DNA of 55,510 bases from positions 12,308 through 67,817 of the forward strand of contig NMRA01000626.1 of assembly GCA_002633005.1 (NCBI GenBank), written 5' to 3'. Below are positions 32,137 to 44,800 of this stretch, piece after piece. Both the position numbers and the translations under genes were made by a program. Position 1 is the stretch's first letter. Each line of letters starts with the position of its first letter. The notes beneath the pieces were generated by a model that was given only the letters and a program-made list of their open reading frames with translations, ran no database searches and had not been told where the DNA came from. This DNA comes from Phoronis australis. Taxonomy: Eukaryota; Phoronida; Phoronidae.

Positions 32137-35100
32137 GTAAGTTACCGACTATAGCTGTATGAAGACTATCGTACCACTGTGTGTTGAGCTCCGTTAACCT
32201 CGAAATGTCAGACAGCCGTTGACTACCCGGGTATACATGTAGTTGACTTATGCTCGTCAACTCGTCGTAAAACTTAGGCTACATCAACAAACGTACCGGC
32301 GGGGGTGCATGCAAAGTCTGGTATACACCGACACTCACATTGTTCGTTCCAGCCGTTTAAGTGGAAAACAATCAAATAAACGTCATCTGGTAGCATAATT
32401 TGCCGCCTTTTGTAACAAAGAAGTGTCGTCCGTTTCAAAAACAGCAAGCTCGTGACACCCGGCGGCGCACGCGCCGTTTCCTAAAATTTGAGGCGTCTTT
32501 CGGCTCGGACATGATGTCAGCTTTGCAGCTCCAAGATTGTTCTGAAATTCGATTTGCTGGTATAAAAATACTAAAAACTTGTAACAAAATGAAACAAGTT
32601 CCGATAATTTGTTGTAACATGCATGTAACCTATCTACCGGTAGCGTAGAACACTTAATAAAAGAATCGGGGGAAAAGAAACTGGTAGAGGTCAGGTGACG
32701 TATTCGCAAAAAGCCGACTCAAGAGAACACATCACAATTTTAGAACCAGCCGACGAACGATCGCTAACTTTTCCAACTCCGGTAAATACTGAAGTTAGTT
32801 TACTCTAGGAACCTGGATAATAGGTTTACTCAAGGATGAAATTAGTTTCAATGGCAATAATTTTGAGTCAGATTTTGTTTGTCCATTTTTTACCCATGTC
32901 GGCTCAAACCTGTAGGCCTATATTTAGTAAACAGCTTTGGGCCAAGGCTTGGGTAACCCGGCGATGGTATGCGATGACCATCCCTTTAGAAGACACCTTT
33001 TTCGAAGAGTTTGAGCAACCCGGTGCCATACAGCCATACAAAAAGGGATAGCGAACCTTTTACAACACTGTGACAAACAACAAAAATAAGGACGATTGAT
33101 ACAAGGATAAATTACCATGTAAACTCTTCAAAATACGACATAAGCAATGAATGTGTAAAGCAGCCGATACCCCGCCATTCACGTCACTGGCACATCAGTC
33201 AATTGGCGATCGCTTTCAGGATATAGTGTTTTGACCATGAATACGAATCGGCTTTTGTTTGGCACGAAAGTCAGGCAAATGTGAGTTTTGTTTGTATGTT
33301 AAAACCGAGTAACTGCAACATTATTTTGACTACAGTCCCCTTTTAAGTGTTTGGCATACGTTTTGTCTTAATTTTGACTAACTTACCGATTTTGGATGTT
33401 TCAAAGTTTGGAAGTTAAGACAAATCTTTAGCTTAAATCAAAAATGAACTTTAGTCAGTTTCTTGGAACAGGCCCATGGACTAATTTTCTGATGGTGATT
33501 ATATGGCAGACGGCAACTTTTAATTAGGCGCCAGTTCATAGTTTCTCCGAGTTATTGCAAGAGCCGCTATTTGCACACGAGCCGCACTGTTCACTTAACG
33601 CTAAAAGGCATTGGGCTAAACGTAAATGCAATATCGTTAGCTAAAGCAACACTCACCTGTTAGGAACACACTCAAGACAAAATGAATAGGCCTGCATTTA
33701 TACGGCGATGTCATTTTGTTTCATCTGTGCATCCAGCAATACGGTTTCCTTATTAAAAAATTAGTGTATCCTGGCGTGCACACACGAGTCTAAGATTCTG
33801 CTGAACTGAACGTGCACCGCGCGTGCATTTGCAACGCGTGGTATAGAACTATTAAACGCACTATTTCCGTAGAAACCACGTGCCATTCAGATACATGAAA
33901 CACACTTTGTCAATATGACGGCATATTGGAGAGTGCTACACAGGACAAAAATGGCGGAAAACACTGGGAGCGCTACGGCATCAGTCAGGAAATGCAGGGG
34001 CTCGCAGTGTTACGCCTGCAACCAAAGAGTTAAGTTTTTTAGTCCTGTCATCATGGGTTTTTTGGTTCGACCATGGAGTTTAGTGGTGCTGCAACTAGGT
34101 TTTTTTGTTCTGCCACCACAGTTTAAGCGGATCGACATGAGATTCGCAGAAAACACAGCGTGAGGGTCTTATTTATGAATCAATCACATTTGCCGATAGC
34201 ACATAACATAGATAAGATTTTGTTGAAAATGTGGCCAAGTTTCAGCAAAATTGGGAAAAAATATGTTTAACATGGTATGGCCAAAGTTTCGGCTTATTTT
34301 GTCGCTTCGATCAGTGGAATCGCCGCTAAAAACCCGAAAGTGCATTTGAGAAAACGATTATTTTTGACCAAGCCTTTCATGTACGGTTAGTTGCCGATAA
34401 ACCCAACAGATGTCAGTATAATCAAGATTGAAATGTAGGAGTTTGAAGAAAATTTGACAAAATTTTGTATTTAACATGGGGTGGCCGAAAATTGCCAATT
34501 TTGGCCTTTTGATATCAGTTGATTATCATAGACTATCATTTAGTGGGTCTAGTTAATTCGAAGTTTTTGGTTAAATCACTGATAATATTCACACCAGTAT
34601 ACTAATAAACGTTTTGTCTATATATAACAGTTTGATTCAAATGCTCTAAGTAGTGCGTACAACAGGGATTGGCCCTTGAGCTGCCCTGCCCATAGTATGG
34701 GAGCTAATCAGCTCTAAACCAAAGTAGCAATGTGCAGAAAACTCTAGTCACCTGAGGTGTTTACGATCCACTTCAGAGAAAAAATACCTCTTTGCACCTA
34801 ACAATAATTTGTATCCGAGTACTTCGGGCATGGTTTAAAATTGAAAGTTGTCATTACAAGTTGAATTTATGAGAATTGTATTGTTGCATTGAGAACTGAA
34901 AACTAGTCGATTGAGGTAGTGCCAGATAAGGCAACGTGTAAGGACAGCTTTGATTTGCTTACGAGTGGTGACTCATGATATTGGCCTGACATCTGTAATA
35001 ATATGTTTTGTCTTTCCTTTTTAACGGAATACATTTGAACTTTGGTAATTTTGGGTTACTAAATGTAGAACAACCTTCCTGGTGCTTCTCTCCAGTAGAC

Positions 35101-37947
35101 ACGCGGAGAGTGAAGCGCTAACTGGTCCATAAGCGATGACCTAGTTTACGCAGAGAACCTGGCGGATGACCTGGTTTACGAATTGCTGGTAATGAGCCAC
35201 TTCATCATCATTTATATAATCATTATTGTCATCAAAAGTTGTTTTTTGACTGAGAAACCGTGTTCACACAGTCTGGACAGTCACACAACATAGAAAATGC
35301 AATGCTTGACTACAAACAAGAGCACATTTTTTACTACAACCACTCCTATTACACTTGCCATTAACAATTTTCATGGCATTTTCTGAGGCTAAAGGCAGAG
35401 ACATCAAGTGGAGCATCAGACTATCCCGCTCCAAAAGCCACCCATTAACAACAGGAGATGGTGCACTGACATGCTATTGCAAGGCTCGTTTGTGAATGAC
35501 ACACTGGTAGTTTTCTCTTTTAGCACGTAACAGCAAGCAATCATGATGAGGAGGCAGATCACAGATTTTAACCTGAATTTGTGGTAGCGTGCTTTATTAA
35601 CAATTGATGACTCGCCGTACAGACGGTTCAATGTCTTCCATGAGTTAACCAGGAAACACAAATTTGAGCCCAATTTAATGGCAAAGACAAAGTTAAAAAA
35701 GTATCTGCAAGACTGAACTTTACCCAAAATTAAAAAAAAATTGACAGCCTGAATACCGTTTCATTTAAACACAGTAATCCTATTTAACTAAAATAGATAA
35801 CCAAAATAATTTTCACTTTAGCACACAGTATGGCCAACAACTGAAATAAAATTCCATTTTGTCTAAGTGCTCAGCAAAAATAAGTATTACGAGAAATGAG
35901 CATCATTACTAGAATCGATTGCACTATGCAGCTGCCTTAAAACAATGTTGGTAGTTTATTTTGTTTGAAATTGAAAAGCGTCTTTTTTACCGTAGAGCTA
36001 AAATTTCATTTGACATTTCCTTTTTTAAATAGCACATATTGGAAAAGTAAAAATTTTCCTTTGCTAAAAACTCCAATTCACGAATCTTCAAAATGTGAGA
36101 TATTGAAATCTGCACAACAATTGAATTTTCAAGATAAATAAATTACAGAACAAGTCAGGCAATATTTCCATTTTTATGTTTCTCAAAATTCAAAACACTG
36201 CTCATGATTTTACTTATAATGATCACAGAATTGGCTTAGAAGTTCATAAAAAGGTGTGCTGATCACTCAAATGTTGGTAAAAACTACTGCCAGTAGGCCT
36301 AAATTTGAGATTGAGAGCACTGTTACTACAAATTTATCAAACAAAATAATTTCTGTTCTGTGACCTAAACTAAAGATTATTAAACATAAATGACACTTTT
36401 TCAAATTACGAATAGGTAGGTGTATTTACAATTGAATGTTTGGAACTTGGATAGGTTGGTTTGTGAAGTTCCCTGTGACGAAATTTCATTGGTGGCAAAT
36501 GGTTTATTGTGGTGGCAAGACATACACTGTATATACTGATAATATTTCTTTGAGCACTGTTAAACGTAAATGTAAGTGACAGTGACAATCTCATTAATTT
36601 TCTAGTGAGCTCAACATTATTTCCATCATCAGCTTTGTCTTTTTCTTTTTAGGTGATTTTTCATTTTTGTGACATCCGTTAAGTGTCTGTAACACTGCTT
36701 GTGATAGAAGCTTACACGAACCAAGCCTAAAATGGAGGGCTCGAGTTTTTAAGAATGTGGACATTTATTAAGATTCACGGATTAATTCAGAGCTACGAAT
36801 TGTACGTTCTGCGTGAACTTTTGTCTCATTTTCTAATTTTTTGGAGTTTTTGTTTCTCTGAGGCAACCATTTTTACCCACCTTACCAAGTGGGGGAGGCT
36901 CGTTCAAGCTCCCGAGCATCCCACCCCTGGATATGCGCATGACAGGAGCTCTGTTTTTTTCACAAACACTTAAAAACTTATCAGCAATGATACTTCTCTT
37001 GCACTCAATGTTGATACGTTTGTTTGCATTAGCCTTACACCAGTTAATATCTGAAAATTCCAGTTCAGAAATTTGAACAGAAGCTGACATATGAATGCAA
37101 CAAGGGGCGGACATCTTGCCAGTCAATTGTGAAGTCACACACTCGTTGAATAATTCTTGGTTTTAGTAGAAACCTAGCTATCCTAAACCTGTTCTTTAAG
37201 AAACACAAAATGATTCAGGAATGTGCCAAGAATTGTTTTAGTACGATGACATTCGTGGCAGCTTGATTTGGCTTTCCTCAATTCCTAACTACTGCCTGCT
37301 GGTTTTTGAGCCTTGGTCCTTGGTAATTGCCCATTATTTGCACACTTATCTAAGAATTAATACTATCCAATGTAGTCAGTAGCAGTAAACAAGCTAGCTA
37401 AATCAGCAGGATAACATCAGCTGGCTGTCCTCTGATGAAGATTTTCGTGCCAAGCAGAAGACTTTAAAAGGGCAAAGGTATAGACACAATATTTTCCTGG
37501 TATTTGATTGGCTTTTCGGATCATCTTGCACAGACCTGGTGGCTAACATATTAGTTGATGTTATACTCTATTTTCCCAACTTTTAAATTAAAATTCTTAC
37601 TAAACGTGCATGTAGGCCTATATTCTTGGGAACTTTTTGAAATTGACTTTTGAACATCTGTATGTAGGTTGAATGCAAAGTTCCCGTTGCTCCCAGAATG
37701 TGGTCACGGAGGTGAAAGATACTGTAGGAGAGCTGGGACTATGGCCTATTCTTTGCTTTTATACTGTGGCGTTCTCCCGTTGAGTCTTGTCTTAAAAGAT
37801 GTATGTCACAACAAGTTGGGCGGATGACCACTGTAGCCAATATCTTACACTGGCGACTGATTAGGTTCATTCTGGCAATTAGGGTTGGGTCGGCTCTCTT
37901 TTGTTTGGTATAGTACATGTATACTGTACTATCATATTTTGAGTTAA
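32137..37947. other. No gene seen (5.8 kb)
   Basis: No recognisable domain in open frames on either strand. Two items were noted. A tandem-like pair 'GATGACCT.GTTTACG' lies at about 35127-35180. A 38-codon frame reading YRRFNVFHELTRKHKF after an AG at about 35590 ends in TGA at about 35713 and could be a terminal exon, but nothing else supports it. Confidence 0.4.
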
Positions 37948-38013
37948 ATCGTGGTGGTGCAGTGGTAAAGCACGTGCGTTTTACACGCAAGGTCGTGAGT
38001 TCGAGTCTGTGGT
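37948..38013 (+). repeat. tRNA-like Pol III unit (SINE head or tRNA pseudogene)
   Basis: Holds a good A box (TGGTGCAGTGG) and B box (GAGTTCGAGTC) at tRNA spacing, and a stem-loop TGCGT-TTTAC-ACGCA where the anticodon arm should be. The acceptor and T stems do not pair, so it is not a functional tRNA. A T-run at about 38049-38059 could end Pol III transcription. It is most likely derived from a tRNA and carried in a SINE. Confidence 0.5.
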
Positions 38014-38099
38014 AATTGCAGCATTTCATGTTTGACACGTTCTCCGTGTTTTTTTTTTCTTTTCTTTTTCTTTGCCTTTTTTATTGGATAATTCTTCAG

Positions 38100-38266
38100 G
38101 AATCAAGGAAAATGCTTCATTTTTATAGCAAAAACCAGAAAAATTTTCCTGGGCTGGAGGGGGGCAAACTCCCCCATTCCTTGCTATGCGTATCTAATCG
38201 TGCTTTGCGCAAACGTTTTCTACACAAAATATTGGGACCCCTTGTGATATTCGAGATCCGCCACTG
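38100..38266 (-). mobile_element. Remnant of a short CAGTGGCGGAT-ended element
   Basis: On the minus strand an end reads CAGTGGCGGATCTCG from 38266, followed by a CCCC-rich stretch, as in the elements starting at 49079 and 49307. The other end is not identified, so the left limit is approximate. CAGTGGCGGATC-type ends are common in short hAT-like or related elements (from memory). Confidence 0.5.
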
Positions 38267-38958
38267 TACCTGATCATCAAACAAGTTTATCTTTAACATC
38301 TGAGCAGTTCTAAAAACTCATAAAGGCTGTGAAAGATTGCGTAAAGGAATGGTGGAAAAGCATACTGGTGAATCTTTGGCAACAACATGCCACGGAGTGT
38401 CGTAAGGCTACTAATTTCGAAAGACGAGAAAGCATAGACCATAGATTGTATTTTTGGACTGAAAATATGTCAATGTAAAATGAAGACACAGTAAAGCAAT
38501 GGGCCTTCGGTGCTCTCTAATATTCTGATTTCCTAATTTCTTGAAACATTTCCTAAACACTTGAATTCAGTGTTTTCAAAAACTCCAGACTATTTCTAAC
38601 AGCATAACAAACATGTAATGCTGCACAACTCATGTGCGCTGTTTTCCATAAACGTGGTCCCACGAATGAGCTTATTATTAGAAAATCGAGTTCGTGAGAG
38701 ATTTATAGTTTTGAGCAGAAGGTCGAATTTCGTTAATAAAAAACGCTGTAAGCTCTTGCTGTGGATGGGGCAATATATTTACCAACATGCAGTGTTAATT
38801 TCGATCCAATCACTTATTAAATTTTGAAATACCTCCACCCTCTGCATTTCCGGTTGCCTTACTAGTATCAGTAAGTCATAATAAAGTTTTACGATAAGTT
38901 TTCTTATACTACAATATTAGCCTCAAATGGCAGATACAACCGTGTAATAACCCATAAA
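38267..38958. other. No gene seen
   Basis: Nothing recognisable. The open frame at 38618-38827 lacks domains. Confidence 0.4.
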
Positions 38959-38980
38959 GTTATCTCACTAGTGAGATAAC
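38959..38980. repeat. Perfect 22-bp palindrome
   Basis: A perfect palindrome centred on CTCACTAGTGAG (half-site GTTATCTCACT). It lies about 15 bases beyond the 3' side of the minus-strand tRNA-like unit, so it could be part of the same SINE body or a regulatory dyad. Confidence 0.7.
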
Positions 38981-38993
38981 GATTTGGCGGGAA

Positions 38994-39062
38994 ACCGAGG
39001 ACGGGGTCGAACCCGGGACCCTAATATTGCTGGTCGCCGACTTTACCACTACACCACGCAGC
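38994..39062 (-). repeat. tRNA-like Pol III unit, minus strand
   Basis: Reads GCGTGGTGTAGTGGTAAAG (A box) and GGGTTCGACCCC (B box with a well-paired T arm, four of five pairs). The anticodon arm and acceptor stem are not well formed. It is probably a tRNA-derived SINE head or pseudogene; the A box resembles glycine/valine-type tRNAs. Confidence 0.55.
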
Positions 39063-39610
39063 GACTGACGTCATCAAGAGTGAAAATAGAATACTTAAAT
39101 GAGCACGCGCAATAATCGCACGTTCAACAAACCGCATTGTAGTGTACTTATACGCTACTAAAAATAAGACACATAATTTCCATAAAAATGATATCTTAAT
39201 TCGGTGAAATTTTTCTCTCATGTCCTCTTACTTGTAAATCACCGATCTCTACTTTAAATGCGGGTATCGTGTCGTCAGGATCTTTGACTTGAGAATTATA
39301 TTCAGTTACCAGTGGTAACCTACTTTAGCAGACGATAATTTCCCGGTCGAAGCTTAGCGTGAAAAAAAACGTGTTTTAAGCTATAATAGTTGGTAAACCT
39401 TAATTTATAAATTCAATTTATTTCTATAATATTTAAGTTTTCAATTGGTGTTGAGTACAAGCATTATTTGACAAAAATAGCCGGGCTTTTCTTAAAAGGT
39501 CACGACCTCCGACCCCGGGCCTCTGACATAGAAAGTAGTTACAAAGCCGTGGAGAGTCAGAAAAGGTAAATCGATTCATTGCAATGTTTCTCGTTTAGTA
39601 TGTGGTATAA
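39063..39610. other. No gene seen
   Basis: AT-rich, with no recognisable feature. Confidence 0.4.
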
Positions 39611-39774
39611 ATAGATTATTACATGTTCTCAGCCGTTATCCCCCTTATCTAGAGCCCTCGTGGATTTTGGAGAATTATCACCCTCGGGGCTAACGCCCCT
39701 CGGGCGATAATTCACCAAAATCCACTCGGGCTCTAGATAACGTGGGATAACGACTTCGCCATGTAATAATCTAT
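39611..39774. mobile_element. 164-bp foldback hairpin (palindromic MITE)
   Basis: Two arms of about 80 bp are almost fully complementary: ATAGATTATTACATG... at the left, and its complement ending ...CATGTAATAATCTAT at the right. Long internal blocks are shared (TATCTAGAGCCC, GTGGATTTTGG, GAATTATC, CCCTCGGGGC). The loop is about 4 bases near 39692. Immediate flanks are AT-rich (TATAA and ATAT), so a TA target site is possible but not provable. There is no coding capacity. Mismatches are few, so the copy is fairly young. Confidence 0.88.
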
Positions 39775-41424
39775 ATATATCCTTACTTGAACGTTGATTT
39801 GCGGCAAAAAGTCATTGTCTGGCACGCTTACATACATGTACAGTGTACATGAATTGAACAGAGATGACGTTAAAGCTTTGTGCATACACTTCAGACAATC
39901 AGTAGATTTTTGAATAGTTGATCCTTCAAGAATTAAGGTGCCTTAATTAGCCAAACGCCCTGTGTGACTGGGTCGGAAAGCCAATAAGCAGGTGTTGAAA
40001 GTTTGATATATGTACTGCAGCAAGTACATTGCTTATAAGAATCTCTAGAAGGAATGGCGATTTGACACAACCTGTGAAACTTGTTTATAAAAAGTCGTAC
40101 TCAGAACTTGTTTGATTAGTTTCCTTTCCTTGATGACGAGCAAAGGAAAGTGGAACTGGCAAATGCAAAAGTTACAGATTCCTGAAATTGGACCTGACGA
40201 CACTAGTAATTTGTAATATTATAATACTTAAGATCATGGAAACGTAATTAAGTGTATTGGAGTGCAATGTACGTGGGGCTGATAATATTTGATTTTCCTC
40301 TACATGGATGTAAAGAACTCGACCCAATTGAAAATAAAGTTTTATTTGAAATAGAATCCAATTTCTTTTTAGTATTAACTCTTTTTGTATGAGTTGATAA
40401 AATAGTATACATGTAAAATAACTTATTGTCTCTGAAAATGCTTTATTTATATTTGAAAGCATGTGCCATTTAAACCACAATATTAGTCCCAATAAAAATG
40501 AAAATTCAAAAAAAATAAAAACAAGTTTGATTTGAGTGAGCAAATTTTGTATGTACATGTACATCAACAGTTACACATCTTTGCAATGTCATAAGGATCC
40601 TTCAAACACCAATGTATACGGACACGTCCCAAAATGAGGATCAGGCGCATTCACCTCAACTAAAACACATATAGAAAATACCAATAGATCAATCGAGGAA
40701 TTTGAAAGAATCTGAGGAACAATAAAACATTCCATTTGGGGCGACATTGTCGTTAAAAACGTACAAAAATTTACAGTGTACACCAGTTGTGGTAATCTCC
40801 ACGCGAATACATCATAATTAAACGGCTCCAGACGTAAACGGCTCCAGACGTTGAAATAGCCATACGCAAAAAGTAAAAATGATCAAGGGAGTCCAGACAA
40901 CCTGCACATGATGTTCTCGTTGTCTCTATAACAGAATACGTGGCCTCAAGGAACTGGGAAAAGAGGTTAAATATACAAAATGACACTAGGGCAAAAATAC
41001 GTCAAAATGGCTTTTGCCACACAATCCGTCGAAGTTACTTATCTCCATGTACAAAATTCCCCAAAATCTAAGAAGGTGCGTCAGAGACACATTTGATTAG
41101 ACTCCACACACGGGCATACAGGTAGACAGAGATGACGAGATAATGCAGACATACATTTACGCTTGTGACAGTAGAACTATACAACGGTTGCAGGAACATA
41201 CATTAACATTGCATTTGTCCAAAACCAAGTGTCGTTGTCTCCTTAATGGGTACACATGCATGTGTGCCAAATGCCATAGAGATTTATGGAGGAAATTGAG
41301 TGGTATGTTGGGTATGGCATTCCTTAATTAGCCACCGTAATAGTCATAACCAGTCATTTTTTTTCATTAGCAAGACTAGCTGTCAGGTGGGGCAAAGATG
41401 TTGGACTGTTTGCGTGCATACAAG
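39775..41424. repeat. No gene seen; includes dispersed repeat 40584-40700
   Basis: Positions 40584-40700 match 498-612. A short duplication 'AAACGGCTCCAGACGT' occurs at about 40819-40851. The open frames at 40172-40567 (-) and 41143-41331 (+) have no recognisable domain. Confidence 0.45.
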
Positions 41425-41570
41425 CATTCACTCATTTGTTCCTATTGAGATGATCACGATTGACAGGCTTTCTGATGGGTGCAATCACTCTGGTGCTCGG
41501 AGTGGCAAGTTTTTTGTTTACCTGTGCCACAATATCTACAAATTTCTTTCTGTGAATCTGGGTGAAATTT

Positions 41571-41626
<56 letters not shown>

Positions 41627-41816
41627 ATTATTAAAAGACAGTATGCCCTCCATAAACTGTAGGACATTGGTGTTGCGTCCTCTAGTGGTCCTGTATCTAC
41701 CACCTTTAATGATGGATGGAATTTGGCAAGTGCTTATCAAGAATATGAAACCGGTTCCTAAGTTTCAGAAGAATATAATGTATGTTGCACCACCTAGTGT
41801 TTTTATTTTATATACA
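41425..41816 (+). repeat. Modular CTAGTGGC repeat, fourth copy, with GT microsatellite
   Basis: Direct match to 28520-28860 over about 390 bp. A (GT)n run of about 51 bases at 41572-41622 interrupts the copy exactly where the other copy reads only 'TATGTATGTGTTACATT', so the microsatellite expanded from a short TG seed inside the repeat. The open frames here are repeat translations, not genes. Confidence 0.8.
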
Positions 41817-41890
41817 TAGGCGGATTTAGGGGGGGGCCCAGGGGGCCCGGGCCCCCCCCCCCCCCCTTGGCTGCCGCAAAAAAAAATAAA
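41817..41890 (+). mobile_element. Fragment of a GGCGGATTTAG-ended short element
   Basis: Reads ATAGGCGGATTTAGGGGG, then a poly-C/poly-G block and an A-run. The start resembles the CAGTGGCGGATTTAG end at 49079 with the first bases changed. The insertion lies at the right edge of the modular repeat. No second end is recognised. Confidence 0.4.
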
Positions 41891-44800
41891 ACAGTAAGAG
41901 CGTAGGGAAATGGTGAGTTTATCAATTAACCCCGGTAATTAAATTATACGGATGAAAAAAGATTAAATGTGTGCAGTTTTAGTGTTTTTTTTGGGGGGGG
42001 CTCAAATCCAATTTCAAGTGTCAAATTCGGAACACGGCGCATTCGTAACGGAACTATGGTTAAGTATAGGCTCTCAAGCGATATCCCAGGCGACCGGCAG
42101 TGGCGCTGCGCACTACGACCAGAGACCGTAGAGAGGGAGACGTTTCACCTAGCGAAATCCTATTGGACGGCCACTGGCGGCCATTGTTGTTCCATGGACC
42201 GTAGAGACGTCTAGCGGGTGTGTGTGGGGAAAAAGGAATATGGCTGTTACTCGTGGTCAGCGGTCACAGAGACAAGATATTTTATCTGATCATGTAGTTC
42301 ATTTAGATTTCCCATAGTTAATACCTCTGAGGGTAGTGCTGTGTCAAGTAACTACAAAACAAGATATGCCGGCTGCAGTCCCTAAAAAGAGGATCAGAGG
42401 AGCTTTTTGCGCTGCAGAAAAACCGGGACTTGCACTCCCACTACTCACTACTGATAAAGACAGGTGAGATATACGAGTGATACAAAGAATTCTTTTTGTG
42501 AAAATGCTGCCTGTCAACCATTGATGCTGGCAGAGTGATTTGAACTTGTCTTACCTTTAAGTTTCATGGTTTTATTTGATTACTCAAAGCAAAATTGTGG
42601 TAATCCGTNCTAAACAGATTCTAGCCCAGTCTTGTATGGATTGATTTAAAACCCTGAAAAGGGATTACGTGATCATGTTTTGGGAATACACCTCTAGAGT
42701 GAAGCTTTCAATCCAAATCAAACTCGAAATTGTTTTTGTCACTTCCAGTCCACTTTCTTGCGAGATCAAGATAGACTTAATGAGTACTTAATGACCACTG
42801 GATTCGAACTAAAATTTGAGTAAAAACTTTTTAAGATTTCTAGTAAAACCTCGAACTCAGACTCGAACTTTTAGCTCTAATGCTGGGATCATTAACTGCC
42901 ATCAATAAGCTCTCAAATATAAAATAAATTTATCTCGAGTTCAAACAAAAGTAGAATAGAAAATAAAAAATCTTGGGCCCAGGTGTTACTTTCATAACAG
43001 TCTATGCTTTCACAATGCAGTGAATGTGCATCTTGAGTGGAAGTCGGGTCTTTAATAACCTATTCCCCCAGTACCACTGGTGTAGTCAGAATTATTCAAC
43101 AGAGGTTGCCAAAATTGAAATTGTTGGCGACCAATGATTGTGACTGAAGTGAGAGGCAACCTGGAGGTACTGCATGAACAAGGGACAGGGGAGATAGGCA
43201 AGCACAAAACTGAAATGAGTTGCTATCAGGGGAAGGGTCTGCAATGAAGAGGGTGTAGCCTTGTTGTGTGCCCTATGGCTATGTTAATGCCTTAGTACTT
43301 CAGTCTATCCCTAAACTAGACCATATTTCTAATCAATACATCAGCAAAATAAAGTTCCCAATGGTTAGACAAATATCTTGGCATGTTGTGTTTTTAGCCT
43401 ATGAGTGTAATATTTCTAGGAACACGTTAATGATGTCACAGTTTTTTTAATTTTGAGTCAACGTGAGGGTGTTTGCCAGTGCAAATGTTCTGAAGCATTT
43501 CACACTGCCAACTCTTGCCACGAGGAGGCCCCCTCAATAAGAGTCAAATTTGTAATTTTGAAAAACTTTTCGAAAAGACCGAAATGTTGACTAAAATCAC
43601 TGCTGTATTATGTAGATCATAACAACAAGAATGAAACACTAGCCTGTTGCTCAAAACACTGAGTAAAACATACTGGTAACAGTCACATACAGGGCACCCC
43701 CACTTTGAGAACCAGTGTTTTCTACTGCATAACAAGAACCTGATTTTCACTGAATAGCAGGCGTTAAAACTTGTTCTCAAAATTTGGATTGCCAGTGAGT
43801 GACTACTGCCTGGATAACAATCAACCCACCTAAAGCGCAAGGAACCCGTCGATTTGGGTTACGTGACCCAACTTTAAGTCTCTGAAGTACCCTGACCTCC
43901 CAATTTTGAAATGTGAGATGTTTTTGCAACAAGTCATTTCAACAAACCAGATTTTTAAAGTTCACTTGCTTACAAAGTCTAACTCAAGGATGCTTTGATT
44001 ACAGCAAACCTTAGTAGTTTCCGAATGTTTTAGAATGGTTCTGGTTTTGCAATTAGACTGAAATTAATATATGATTCTTTCAAACTTCAACACTTGACAT
44101 CATGTGATCATGGAAAGCAAAAAATGAAACAGTCGACGAGTCGGGATCCAGGATAGAGAGAGAGGAGACTTGCATAGATTGCATATGACCAAATGTGCCA
44201 CTCTGACCAGTGACTCAAGCATTGCAAAAGTCACCATGAAAGGGTGAATTTCCAAATAAATTCCACACAAAAATATTTACTTTTAGGTTCGAACTGTATA
44301 AAATGAACAATTTTTGCACCAAAACCACTATGTTTCATATACAACTGAGGCTTCTTGTGTTAAAAAGAATACATCCCAGCTTTTTGCTGAAATACAATTC
44401 CCCGTAAATAATAACTTTGCATAATTATGTTATCAGAAAAGTTGACTTCCATTGAGGCTCTCACCAAAATGGGTCAGTTTTAATGACTGTGCCAACTCAC
44501 AAAAGGGTGAGGTTTTATCCTGATGATTATGCTAAAGAGTGGGTATAATCCTAATTTCAAGGCAACAAACACCCTCCGAAATAATAATACTCTACGACTG
44601 TACGATGGCAGTCATTGCTGAATGGCACTGCCAGAAGCGATACTGTCAGTCATTATAAAACTATTGCTAGACTGCTTAATGTTTGTGTGTTTAGGACCAT
44701 TGACTGTATTTTTATGTTCCTGACTTCTGTTAGTAGTGACAAGTGTGCCAGTCTATTATACAATGACAATGTCAATGAATAGCATATCCTTATCTGACCC

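Noticed and set aside
34000-34163. KCRGSQCYAC cysteine pattern as a zinc motif
   Set aside because: The cysteines are not followed by further ligands, and the frame becomes Phe/Val-rich without a recognised fold.
37948-38013. Functional tRNA (Val or suppressor)
   Set aside because: The A and B boxes are good, but the acceptor and T stems do not pair and the anticodon loop cannot be set to seven bases.
40172-40567. 131-codon hydrophobic minus frame as a membrane protein
   Set aside because: Very AT-rich DNA gives Phe/Leu/Ile-rich frames by chance. There is no splice or start context and no family resemblance.
41432-41740. Open frames translating to long His-Thr or Cys-Val runs
   Set aside because: They are translations of the (GT)n microsatellite and the surrounding repeat, not genes.
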